Assembly: GCA_964428905.1 (NCBI GenBank) | Contig: CAYSAA010000205.1 | Coordinates: 1 to 17,265 of the forward strand | DNA: 17,265 nt | Source: CAYSAA01 sp964428905 | Lineage (GTDB): Bacteria > Atribacterota > Phoenicimicrobiia > Phoenicimicrobiales > Stramentimicrobiaceae | Reading direction: 5' to 3' | Notes under the pieces: model-generated | What the model was told of the DNA's origin: nothing | Databases searched by the model: none | What the model saw: only the letters and a program-made list of their open reading frames with translations | Part shown: one piece after another, positions 1 to 6,734 of the stretch | Numbering within the stretch: the first letter of the stretch is position 1 | How the letters are laid out: every line of letters starts with the position of its first letter | Program-made: the position numbers and the translations under genes

Positions 1-839
1 GCTTCTGCTTTTAAATTTGTCTCTGCACAGAATACTCTGGCTTTATCTATGGCTTTATGAATAACCAGTTTATCTAACTCACTGAGGGATTGCCATCTCT
101 GTTCATTAATAGTTGGCCATACTGTATTAACCACATGATCAGTTAACACAATATATTTTGTTACTTCGTAAAATTTGGCGTTTTTATCAGTAGGCAATGG
201 ATTATCCTGTCCCTCAATAGCACCAGTCTTTAAGCCCATATACACTTCGCCAAAACTCATGGGAGTGGGATTTCCACCAAGTGCTTTACCTAGGGCAATC
301 CATGCCGGGCTGGCTGGAGTTCTTAATTTGACACCTTTCATATCCTGAGGTGTTCTAACCGGTCCCGCCTTTTCGACCAGGTTAAGCTGTCTGGTTCCTA
401 AATAAAATGCAGCTAATGGTCTTACTCCTGTTTTTTGAGCAACATCTTCGTAAATTTCTTTCCCTATTTCACCATTTAATACCCTGTCCATATGGTCAAA
501 CCCGCTGAAGGTATACACGGCACCAATCATGGAAAGGTAGGGAACAAATTCAGCTAACCAGTTATCACTGAAATAAGCCATATCCAGAGTCCCTTCCCGA
601 CAAGCTGCCAGTTCACCCTCTTGTGTGTATATCTCCCCTGCAACATAAAGATCAACAGTTATTTTGCCATCAGAAAGTCTTTCAACTTCATCTTTAAATA
701 CTGTCATTGCCTTGGTATGTGCATCCTCCGGTACGCTAATGGAAGACCAAGACAAGTTGATTTGAGCTAAGGCACCCATACAAGTAACACCAACAAAAGC
801 CATTGCTAATAATATTACTACCCATTTTTTAAATTTCAT
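1..839 (-). CDS. dctP: TRAP transporter solute-binding protein, DctP family (C-terminus beyond the window)
   Basis: Periplasmic/extracytoplasmic binding protein of a tripartite ATP-independent (TRAP) transporter, which captures a carboxylate-bearing ligand for sodium- or proton-driven uptake. My own translation gives 279 complete residues before the window edge. Residues 1-25 form a signal peptide (KFKK, then a hydrophobic stretch, then GALA before Gln26). The mature part follows the DctP pattern: a KDEVERLSDGKITV segment near 49-62, GEIYTQEGELAACREGTLDMAY near 68-89, and the conserved ligand-carboxylate arginine in GVKLRTP (Arg173). GAIEGQDNP lies near 206-214. The ATG start has a strong AAGGAGGT eight bases upstream. 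The membrane subunits (DctQ/DctM) would lie beyond position 1 and are not visible. The gene follows the UroD-like gene on the same strand but has its own promoter candidates. Ligand is unknown; a sugar acid is inferred from the neighbours. Confidence 0.93.
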   Translation of the reverse strand, partial: MKFKKWVVILLAMAFVGVTCMGALAQINLSWSSISVPEDAHTKAMTVFKDEVERLSDGKITVDLYVAGEIYTQEGELAACREGTLDMAYFSDNWLAEFVPYLSMIGAVYTFSGFDHMDRVLNGEIGKEIYEDVAQKTGVRPLAAFYLGTRQLNLVEKAGPVRTPQDMKGVKLRTPASPAWIALGKALGGNPTPMSFGEVYMGLKTGAIEGQDNPLPTDKNAKFYEVTKYIVLTDHVVNTVWPTINEQRWQSLSELDKLVIHKAIDKARVFCAETNLKAE

Positions 840-847
840 TATTTGTT

Positions 848-855
848 ACCTCCTT
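848..855 (-). promoter_or_regulatory. Strong ribosome binding site of the TRAP binding-protein gene
   Basis: The minus strand reads AAGGAGGT eight bases before the ATG at 839, a near-perfect anti-16S match that fixes the start. A second, equally strong copy of the same sequence lies about 70 bases further upstream at 925-932 with no sensible gene behind it. Confidence 0.8.
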
Positions 856-985
856 ATTTTTCTTTTATTTACCATTCAACTTCAAACATTTTTTTCATTT
901 ATATTCAGATTTTTATTTTTTCTTCACCTCCTTATTTCTGTTTTTTCTTCAATTTGATCTAAGCACCATGAAATAACTTGACTTT

Positions 986-1010
986 TCTATAGAAAGTTTC
1001 TTTCTATAGA
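986..1010. repeat. Perfect 10-bp inverted repeat in the TRAP leader, possible operator or RNA hairpin
   Basis: The arms TCTATAGAAA (986-995) and TTTCTATAGA (1001-1010) are exact reverse complements around a 5-base loop. The inner part also has GAAA-N5-TTTC symmetry, which resembles palindromes bound by IclR-family regulators. No T-run follows on the minus strand, so it is not a Rho-independent terminator. Confidence 0.55.
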
Positions 1011-1077
1011 CATCTAATCTTCCTAAGTATAAAATATTATTTAGGGTTTTTAAGTTTACAATTCTTCATTTTTTTCT

Positions 1078-1107
1078 ATTATACATGATTAGAAACCTTC
1101 GTTACAA
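1078..1107 (-). promoter_or_regulatory. Candidate sigma-70-type promoter for the TRAP operon
   Basis: On the minus strand, TTGTAA (1102-1107) and a consensus TATAAT (1078-1083) are separated by 18 bases. Transcription would start near 1071, giving a leader of about 230 bases that contains the 986-1010 hairpin. A second weaker candidate, TTGTAA with TAATAT 16 bases on, follows about 20 bases downstream. This suggests the TRAP genes are transcribed separately from the aldolase operon. Confidence 0.5.
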
Positions 1108-1159
1108 CATATCTTCTTTATTGTGATGATCCTAAGTTTTAATATTAAACTCATTATCT

Positions 1160-2272
1160 TTAATTATTCCATAGTTTTAAAATACTTTTAGAGGTGTAAT
1201 CTGGAAACATCGTTTCATCAAAATGTAACAATAAACCGCGTTTTCCTCCTTCAGTTTTGTCTTTCATTCTCTGAATATATTCTTCAGCTGTTTCCTGATC
1301 ATTTTTAGGCCATAATCCAAAATATACTTTGTGATATTCTAAAAACTTATCCATGGTGTTTTCAAAATCGTAACTTTCTGGATTTCCTAAATTAATAGCA
1401 CGAACTTCTTTCATCTTTAAATAAGCATCTAATAAATAATCATGTTTTCCACAATAATGAATAAAACCACCACCAAAAGCTTTCAGAGCTTGACAATCAT
1501 AAGGAATCACAAATTCATCAATATGTTGAGGAGAAAGCAAAGTAGCACTATCCTCAGAAATACGAGTTCCGCCATTGTCCATATAAATCCCTCTAGCCAG
1601 TGCATGACCATGATAGCAACAATCCATTGGTTCATTAATAACTTGTTTAAGCCTTTTGGTTGCCTCAATATACAATTCTGTAGAAAAATGCATTAGATGA
1701 TGGACCAAATCAGGGTCATCATAAACAGCTAAAAATATTTCTTGACCTAATATAGCACTGGCAATATCAAAAGGCCCCTGCGTATCCGGTAAATAAACAT
1801 GAATCCATGGGGGGACTGATTCTTGAAAATATTGTAGGTATTCGATTGCCCTTTGCATCATTGGATTATTATCCAAATCAGGAAAAGATATTTTTTTAAC
1901 TTCCTCTTTTGATAAATGAGAAGTCAGCCAGGCAAATGTGTTTTTAGGAACTTGAAAAAATAATCCCAGCATTGCAGGAATAAAAATTGTACCAAAATTA
2001 GGACGAAGGCAGACAACCGCATCATGAATATCTGCAGCACAATCCAGGATTTCTTCCAAGTGGGCAAATAACATCTTTTCTTTATCATAAAACTGCTCAT
2101 TCATGTCATAAGTCCATCCAGGTACAGTCTGATTGCGTGGTTTCCAGAAAATAAGAGGGAGCTTATCAACCCTTCTATTTTTCAATACCTGGCTAATTAT
2201 TATCTCTGCCTTTGAATTTATCCTTTTACAATGTTCAATTTTTTGTAATATTTGTTCAATTTGAACAGACAT
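1160..2272 (-). CDS. Uroporphyrinogen decarboxylase (URO-D) superfamily protein, probably not a haem enzyme
   Basis: A 370-residue member of the UroD/MtaA fold superfamily, which includes haem-pathway decarboxylases and zinc- and corrinoid-dependent methyltransferases. Visible features are RISEDSATLLSPQHIDEF near 237-254 and FGGGFIHYCGKHD near 266-278. The second carries a His-x-Cys pair (His272, Cys274) like the zinc ligands of MtaA/CmuA-type methyltransferases. I cannot see the later Cys that completes that zinc site. The N-terminal substrate-arginine motif of true UroD (RPVWxMRQAGR-like) is absent. The ATG start at 2272 has AGAAGGG about 14 bases upstream. The gene is 50 bases after the second aldolase and so is probably the last gene of the iclR-aldolase operon. 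No haem genes are nearby. Role in the locus is unknown; methyl transfer or decarboxylation of a catabolic intermediate are both possible. Confidence 0.85.
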   Translation of the reverse strand: MSVQIEQILQKIEHCKRINSKAEIIISQVLKNRRVDKLPLIFWKPRNQTVPGWTYDMNEQFYDKEKMLFAHLEEILDCAADIHDAVVCLRPNFGTIFIPAMLGLFFQVPKNTFAWLTSHLSKEEVKKISFPDLDNNPMMQRAIEYLQYFQESVPPWIHVYLPDTQGPFDIASAILGQEIFLAVYDDPDLVHHLMHFSTELYIEATKRLKQVINEPMDCCYHGHALARGIYMDNGGTRISEDSATLLSPQHIDEFVIPYDCQALKAFGGGFIHYCGKHDYLLDAYLKMKEVRAINLGNPESYDFENTMDKFLEYHKVYFGLWPKNDQETAEEYIQRMKDKTEGGKRGLLLHFDETMFPDYTSKSILKLWNN

Positions 2273-2322
2273 TTACTAATTTTTAACCCTTCTTAATGTA
2301 TCTTTAAAAATATTCTTAAAGA

Positions 2323-3216
2323 TTAGAAATAGGGAAATTTCAGTAATCCCAAGTCATCGATTTCTTTTTTTACTTTTTCTTCTATTTCAGGTGAAATCGA
2401 GAGTAAAGGTCGTCTGGGTTGTCCAATATCGAGACCCCTGAATTTCAGACAACTGTACATCATGGAAATTTGATGTCCCTGAGAAAGAATATCAATCAGG
2501 TCCAGTATTCTATTCTGTAAATGAATGGCTTTTTTCACATCTCCCTGTTGAAATGAACGATATAACTCTACATTTAATTCAGGAAAAGCATTAACCGTGC
2601 CACTGGTAAACCCTTTTACTCCCATATTTAAAGCAGGTAAAGCCATTTTCTCAGTTCCCATTAATAAATTAAAACCTGCAGGGCTATACCTTAAATAACG
2701 GCAGTGAAGTTGAAAATCCTCACCAGCATCTTTCATTCCCTGGTAACCTAATTTTATCAATCTTTTAAATAGATTAATAGAAATAAGATTACCAGTCCAT
2801 AAATTGTTGTAAGCATAGACAGGAATATCCACTGCTTCTTTTATCGCTCTAAAATGCATATACATTGCTTCTTCATCAGTGGGAATATAAAAAGGAGGAA
2901 TACTGGCAATGGCTTCTACCCCCAATGATTGAGCATGTTGGGCTAAGAATACCGTGGTCTTGGTATCTACAGCCCCAATTTGGGCAATAATTGGAACTCG
3001 GCGATGATTTACTTTAACAGTAAATTCCAATACTTTTTTTCTTTCTTCTGGATTCATTAATGGGCCCAAGCTAACCGATCCACAAGGAAATAGACCATTC
3101 ACCCCTTTATTCAATAAAAATTCAATTAATTTTTCTAAAGCAGGAAAATCTATCTTCTCATTCCGGTCAAAGGGGGTGAATACAACCGCAATAACTCCTT
3201 CAATATTATTTGACAT
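2323..3216 (-). CDS. DapA-superfamily class I aldolase/lyase (paralogue 2)
   Basis: A (beta/alpha)8-barrel lyase of the dihydrodipicolinate synthase/N-acetylneuraminate lyase superfamily, which uses a lysine Schiff base with pyruvate. The Schiff-base lysine is Lys162 in QGMKDAGED and the catalytic tyrosine is Tyr136 in VYAYNN. The usual GTTGE pyruvate-carboxylate loop reads GSVSLGP at 46-52, so the loop has lost both the second Thr and the Glu. I chose the ATG at 3216 (297 residues, start MSNNIEGVIAVVFTPF) because GGGAG lies eight bases upstream. An in-frame GTG at 3231 would add five residues but overlaps that ribosome binding site. It abuts paralogue 1 on the same strand. Substrate is unknown; the altered loop argues against plain DapA or KDG aldolase activity. 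Confidence 0.88.
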   Translation of the reverse strand: MSNNIEGVIAVVFTPFDRNEKIDFPALEKLIEFLLNKGVNGLFPCGSVSLGPLMNPEERKKVLEFTVKVNHRRVPIIAQIGAVDTKTTVFLAQHAQSLGVEAIASIPPFYIPTDEEAMYMHFRAIKEAVDIPVYAYNNLWTGNLISINLFKRLIKLGYQGMKDAGEDFQLHCRYLRYSPAGFNLLMGTEKMALPALNMGVKGFTSGTVNAFPELNVELYRSFQQGDVKKAIHLQNRILDLIDILSQGHQISMMYSCLKFRGLDIGQPRRPLLSISPEIEEKVKKEIDDLGLLKFPYF

Positions 3217-3231
3217 TTTTTTAACTCCCAC

Positions 3232-4152
3232 TTAACCGATAATATTCAATTTTTCTAATATAGCTTTAACATTTTCTTGCTCTTCTTCTGTTGCAGGCAT
3301 AAGTGGTAAACGTGGAATCCCTGCAGTATAGCCAATCATGTTCATTGCTGCCTTCAATAATGCAACTGGGTTAAATCGATTATTTTGGCCAAATGAACGG
3401 AAAAGTGGTAATAATTCCCTCTGTATTTGGGCGACTTCAGAAACATTTCCCTTTATAAACTTATCAATCATTTGACGCATGCGGTTACCAATAATATGAG
3501 ATGCCCCGCTAATTACTCCTCCGATTCGCTTTTCTCCACCCTGAGCAAAAGACTCTATAATCATAGTGTCATCACCACAATAAATAATAAAGTCTTCCGG
3601 TGTAATATTAACGAACTCGGTGATTTGTTTGGGATTAAGTTCAGCCTCTTCTTTGATAGCAACTATATTATCAATTTCTGATAACCCAGCAACTGTTTCC
3701 GGGTTAATATTAACACCGGTAAAGATTGGTATATTGTATAAAGTAATATCCATATTTGTAGCTTTGGCAACATTTTTGAAATGGTTAAAAATTTCTAATT
3801 GATTCGGTTTCGTATAATAGGGACTGGCAATCATTACTGTTTCATACCCTATCTTCTCTACCGCCTGCGTCATCTGAATAGTTTCAACAGTCGAGATACA
3901 GGCAGTTCCTGCAATAAGGGGTATTTTACTGCCAACAGCATCTTTAATCACCTGAAATAATTTAACCCTTTCTTCAAAGTTCATGGAAAAGAATTCTCCG
4001 GTTGTTCCGGAAATAATCAACGTATCTGCCAGATTGTCTTTGATCAGTTTTTCAGCGATTTGTATTGCAGCATCATAATCAACACTTTGGTCTTCCTTAA
4101 AAGGCGTGACCATGGGTACTAATATCTTCCCATACTTTTCTTTATCAAACAT
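3232..4152 (-). CDS. DapA-superfamily class I aldolase (dihydrodipicolinate synthase / 2-keto-3-deoxy-sugar-acid aldolase-like, paralogue 1)
   Basis: A 306-residue barrel lyase with the complete superfamily active site: GTTGE at 49-53, Tyr112/Tyr113 in PYYTKP, Tyr139 in LYNIP and Schiff-base Lys167 in AIKEE. These are the features of DapA proper and of 2-keto-3-deoxygluconate aldolases; both condense or cleave with pyruvate. The start ATG has GAGGAGG about 13 bases upstream. It sits 26 bases after iclR and just before paralogue 2, with no lysine-biosynthesis genes around. I therefore favour catabolic cleavage of a 2-keto-3-deoxy acid over lysine synthesis. Automatic annotation would call it dapA. 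Confidence 0.9.
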   Translation of the reverse strand: MFDKEKYGKILVPMVTPFKEDQSVDYDAAIQIAEKLIKDNLADTLIISGTTGEFFSMNFEERVKLFQVIKDAVGSKIPLIAGTACISTVETIQMTQAVEKIGYETVMIASPYYTKPNQLEIFNHFKNVAKATNMDITLYNIPIFTGVNINPETVAGLSEIDNIVAIKEEAELNPKQITEFVNITPEDFIIYCGDDTMIIESFAQGGEKRIGGVISGASHIIGNRMRQMIDKFIKGNVSEVAQIQRELLPLFRSFGQNNRFNPVALLKAAMNMIGYTAGIPRLPLMPATEEEQENVKAILEKLNIIG

Positions 4153-4178
4153 ATTATTTATACTTCCTCCTCGCTTAT

Positions 4179-4976
4179 TTATAATTTTGATTCTATTTCT
4201 ATTTTATTGTTTCGACAATGATAACCCATTGCCTGTGATATTAATCGGCAGCATTCAATGACTTTTTCTTTTATTAATGGAATCTTTTCTTTGCTAATTC
4301 TGAAAGCCGGGCCTGATAAGCTAAATGAAGCAATCACTTTGCCATGATAATCCCTAATCGGAGCGGCAATACAACGAACACCGGGCTCATGCTCCATATT
4401 GTCGACAGCATAACCCTGTTTACGAATTTGTTGGAGTTCTATTTTTAGTTGGTTAATATCCGTAATTGTATTTTCGGTATACTTTTTCAATTCTTTTTCC
4501 TGAATAATTCGTTCAATTTTTTCAGTATCAAAAAAGGCTAATAGTGATTTCCCCACTCCGGTACAGTGAAGGGGGGCCCTTTTCCCAATATAAATTTGAT
4601 GTTGAAGACTCTGGTTAGACTTCTCCCTCTCAATAGAAAGCACTTCTCCGTCTGAAAGAATACCAAGATGAACAGTCTCATTAAATTCTCGCGAGAGTTT
4701 CTCCAAGTAAGGATGGGCAATTTTTCTTAGATCAATATTTTCCAATACGATGCTACCCAATTCAAAAAACTTGATGGATAAGCGATATTTACCATTATTA
4801 GTATTCTGGTTTACAAATCCTTTGTGTAACAAAGTATACAGGGTATTGTGAATACAGCTTTTATAAAGATTTAATTCTCTGCTTATTTCACTTACTCCCC
4901 ATTCGGGTTTTTGTAAACTGAATAATTGCAATATCTGCAGTGCTCGATCAACGGAATTAATGATTTTACCTTTCAT
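4179..4976 (-). CDS. IclR-family transcriptional regulator
   Basis: Cytoplasmic DNA-binding regulator of 265 residues, the usual family length. An N-terminal winged helix-turn-helix spans about 8-60 (INSVDRALQILQLF, then VSEISRELNL). A C-terminal ligand-binding domain spans about 80-255, with HCTGVGKSLLA at 137-147, HEPGVRCIAAPIRD at 196-209 and SFSLSGPAFRI at 218-228, all typical of KdgR/IclR proteins. I chose the ATG at 4976 because GGAG sits six bases upstream. The TTG and ATG further up (5009, 5006) have no ribosome binding site and precede the family's normal N-terminus. The gene heads the minus-strand aldolase operon and is divergent from the kinase operon. Palindromes in the shared intergenic region suggest it controls itself and both arms. 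Effector is probably a keto-deoxy sugar acid (inference). Confidence 0.93.
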   Translation of the reverse strand: MKGKIINSVDRALQILQLFSLQKPEWGVSEISRELNLYKSCIHNTLYTLLHKGFVNQNTNNGKYRLSIKFFELGSIVLENIDLRKIAHPYLEKLSREFNETVHLGILSDGEVLSIEREKSNQSLQHQIYIGKRAPLHCTGVGKSLLAFFDTEKIERIIQEKELKKYTENTITDINQLKIELQQIRKQGYAVDNMEHEPGVRCIAAPIRDYHGKVIASFSLSGPAFRISKEKIPLIKEKVIECCRLISQAMGYHCRNNKIEIESKL

Positions 4977-4982
4977 GGCTAT

Positions 4983-4986
4983 CTCC
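4983..4986 (-). promoter_or_regulatory. Ribosome binding site that decides the iclR start
   Basis: The minus strand reads GGAG, then six bases, then the ATG at 4976. The alternative upstream starts lack any such site. Confidence 0.6.
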
Positions 4987-5040
4987 AGGCTATAAGATTG
5001 CTTCATCAAATACTTTAATTGTTTACATTAAGATTAATCT

Positions 5041-5071
5041 ATAATAGAATAGTTGAACACTGTTCTATTAT
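5041..5071. promoter_or_regulatory. Candidate IclR-type operator 1 (imperfect 31-bp palindrome)
   Basis: Arms ATAATAGAA (5041-5049) and TTCTATTAT (5063-5071) are exact reverse complements. Nested inside is a second dyad centred on 5060, TTGAACA-C-TGTTCTA (5053-5067), matching at six of seven pairs. Its core AACACTGTT fits the central AAYRNYRTT of the enterobacterial KdgR box as I remember it. Position just downstream of the iclR -10 fits a repressor site. Confidence 0.5.
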
Positions 5072-5098
5072 TTTAAATAGTAAATTTGAAAATGTCAA
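5070..5098 (-). promoter_or_regulatory. iclR promoter (-35 TTGACA, -10 TAAAAT)
   Basis: On the minus strand a consensus TTGACA (5093-5098) and TAAAAT (5070-5075) are separated by exactly 17 bases. The -35 lies inside the 5081-5103 palindrome, and the -10 runs directly into the 5041-5071 palindrome. A bound regulator would therefore block RNA polymerase, which suggests autorepression. Confidence 0.7.
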
Positions 5099-5103
5099 AT
5101 TTA
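5081..5103. promoter_or_regulatory. Candidate operator 2 (perfect 9-bp inverted repeat over the iclR -35)
   Basis: TAAATTTGA (5081-5089) and TCAAATTTA (5095-5103) are exact reverse complements with a 5-base spacer. The centre is 36 bases from that of operator 1. It covers the iclR -35 and ends one base before the kinase -35, so one protein could control both directions. Confidence 0.5.
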
Positions 5104-5104
5104 T

Positions 5105-5134
5105 TTGATATTTTAATAGGACAGTTATTAAAAT
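5105..5134 (+). promoter_or_regulatory. Candidate promoter of the kinase-dehydrogenase operon
   Basis: TTGATA (5105-5110) and TAAAAT (5129-5134) are 18 bases apart, with transcription expected near 5141 and a leader of about 65 bases. The octamer AATAGGAC occurs twice in direct orientation, at 5115-5122 and 5132-5139, 17 bases apart and overlapping the spacer and the -10. It is a further candidate regulator site. Confidence 0.5.
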
Positions 5135-5187
5135 AGGACTTCTAAGTGCCATATAGGCTAACTCTCAAATAACTCATTGCTTATTGC

Positions 5188-5194
5188 AGGAGGG
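5188..5194 (+). promoter_or_regulatory. Ribosome binding site of the FGGY kinase
   Basis: AGGAGGG lies 12 bases before the ATG at 5207, slightly long spacing but the only purine-rich site in the leader. Confidence 0.6.
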
Positions 5195-5206
5195 TGAAGT
5201 CAAAGA

Positions 5207-6721
5207 ATGAGTCTTATACTATCGATTGATTTGGGAACCAGTTCAATTAAAACTGCCTTCATCGATTTTTGGGGAAAAATGATCGACCAGATAGAGAAGC
5301 CATATCATTCTTATTCTCAGTCCCTTTATCAAGTAGAACAAGATCCTAATGAATGGTGGAATATTATTCAATGCGAAATAAAAGAACTATTAAACAGAAA
5401 TCATCTTTCACCAATGAAACACCAGAATAGAATTAAAGCAATTGCCTGTTGTGGGCATAGTCCAAGTATGGTATTTCTTGATCATAAAGGAAATTTGTTA
5501 CGACCTTCTATTATCTGGCAGGATAGACGTGCTATCAAGGAAAATAAAATAATTAGTAGCATTTTAAAAAAGCAAAATATCAAGATAAATTTCCCCTCCC
5601 CCTTAACACCTCACTCTCGCATAACAAAACTACTCTGGTTAAAAAGAAATGAACCACAAACAATCCATGATTTACACTATCTAATGGAGCCAAAAGACTA
5701 TATTAATTACAAATTAACCGGTATTTGCAGCACCAGCTTATGGAGTAGCCGTGAATTTCGTAATATTATAACAGGAGAATTGAATAGCTCATTATTGGAT
5801 GCACTGGAAATTCCTGAGAAATTTATTCCTAAAGCTTACTTAAGCGAGACAATTATAGGGACAACGCAAACAGCCATGAACCAGGAATCAGGTCTTAAAG
5901 AGGGAATACCAGTCATTGCCGGTGAAATGGATTCAATCAGCAGTATTATAGGAACAGGAATTTCGACTTCAGGTATGGGGTTTAACATCAGTGGGACTTC
6001 CGATATTATCGGTATTGCTACCCCAAAAAACAATTTTTCTAATTGTCAGTTTCCTATTTTTTATCATTATCCATTCTTCCTGAATTTATATCTTTTATTT
6101 GGTGTAACGCAAAGTACCGGGCAATCTATTGATTGGTTTAATCATTTATATCAGAAAGAATTAAACTCAGTTTCAGGTGGGGAATATCCCAATCTAAAAA
6201 ACCCATTATTTTTTCTTCCCTTTTTAGAGGGTTCCAGAAGCCCGCATTGGAATCCTGATGCAAGGGCAATCTTTTTTGGTTTAAATTCCCTTCATAATTT
6301 GATTGACATGCGACATGCAATCTACCAGGGAATTGCTTTCAGTTTATTGGAAAATATTCATTTACTTCAGAAAGATTCTCAGTTGAGCCAAAAAAACTTT
6401 CCCATCAAAGTATCCGGTGGTGGTGCCAATAATCATCTGTTAAACCAGATCAAAGCAGATGTGCTGGGCCAAAATATTATCCAAACAACTGTTCAGGAAA
6501 GCGGACTTCTGGGTAATGCAGTATTGGCAACTTTGGGATTATCTGTATATCAATACAAAGAGGCTATTGATCAAATGGTTCATACTAAACATGTTTATTA
6601 TCCTGACCCAAAAAGACAGCAATTCTATCAGTCTCAACTCTTTCCAATCTATCAGAGTTTATATTCAAGAAACAGGTCCAGCTATAAACTCTTAGCCAGT
6701 CTTAAAAATTTTTCGATTTGA
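5207..6721 (+). CDS. FGGY-family carbohydrate kinase (xylulokinase-like)
   Basis: ATP-dependent sugar kinase of 504 residues, normal length for the FGGY family, phosphorylating a ketose, polyol or related substrate in the cytoplasm. The N-terminal actin-like phosphate loop is IDLGTSSIKTA at 7-17 and the WQDRRA segment is at 104-109. The catalytic base is Asp242 in AGEMDSISSIIGTG. FGGY signature 2 is in PFLEGSRSPHWNPDARAIF near 338-356, and the ATP-binding SGGGANN is at 403-409. It most resembles xylulokinases, but the catalytic loop has EMDS where XylB usually has GGDN, so substrate is open. First gene of a plus-strand operon divergent from iclR; its TGA overlaps the ribosome binding site of the next gene, consistent with translational coupling. 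Confidence 0.92.
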   Translation: MSLILSIDLGTSSIKTAFIDFWGKMIDQIEKPYHSYSQSLYQVEQDPNEWWNIIQCEIKELLNRNHLSPMKHQNRIKAIACCGHSPSMVFLDHKGNLLRPSIIWQDRRAIKENKIISSILKKQNIKINFPSPLTPHSRITKLLWLKRNEPQTIHDLHYLMEPKDYINYKLTGICSTSLWSSREFRNIITGELNSSLLDALEIPEKFIPKAYLSETIIGTTQTAMNQESGLKEGIPVIAGEMDSISSIIGTGISTSGMGFNISGTSDIIGIATPKNNFSNCQFPIFYHYPFFLNLYLLFGVTQSTGQSIDWFNHLYQKELNSVSGGEYPNLKNPLFFLPFLEGSRSPHWNPDARAIFFGLNSLHNLIDMRHAIYQGIAFSLLENIHLLQKDSQLSQKNFPIKVSGGGANNHLLNQIKADVLGQNIIQTTVQESGLLGNAVLATLGLSVYQYKEAIDQMVHTKHVYYPDPKRQQFYQSQLFPIYQSLYSRNRSSYKLLASLKNFSI

Positions 6722-6734
6722 GGTGAACAGTAAA

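Larger units (their letters stand above)
840..1159 (-). other. 320-bp gene-free leader between the UroD-like gene and the TRAP binding-protein gene
   Basis: This stretch is strongly AT-rich and has no credible long reading frame. It holds candidate promoters near 1078-1107, a perfect inverted repeat at 986-1010, a second Shine-Dalgarno-like AAGGAGGT at 925-932, and the real ribosome binding site at 848-855. A nine-codon frame (MKKMFEVEW) could be read from the ATG at about 897-899, but it is some 25 bases from the upstream Shine-Dalgarno, so it is not called a gene. I see no clear Rho-independent terminator for the UroD-like gene here. Confidence 0.6.

Noticed and set aside
891..932. Nine-codon leader peptide MKKMFEVEW in the TRAP leader
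   Set aside because: The upstream Shine-Dalgarno is about 25 bases from its ATG and the peptide has no regulatory-looking codon run.
1442..1696. Plus-strand open frame of 84 codons opposite the UroD-like gene
   Set aside because: Antisense shadow of a clearly recognisable protein; no ribosome binding site and no family resemblance.
3232..4152. Lysine-biosynthetic dapA
   Set aside because: Active site is compatible, but the operon with iclR, a second aldolase and a UroD-like gene, facing sugar-catabolic genes, has nothing to do with lysine.
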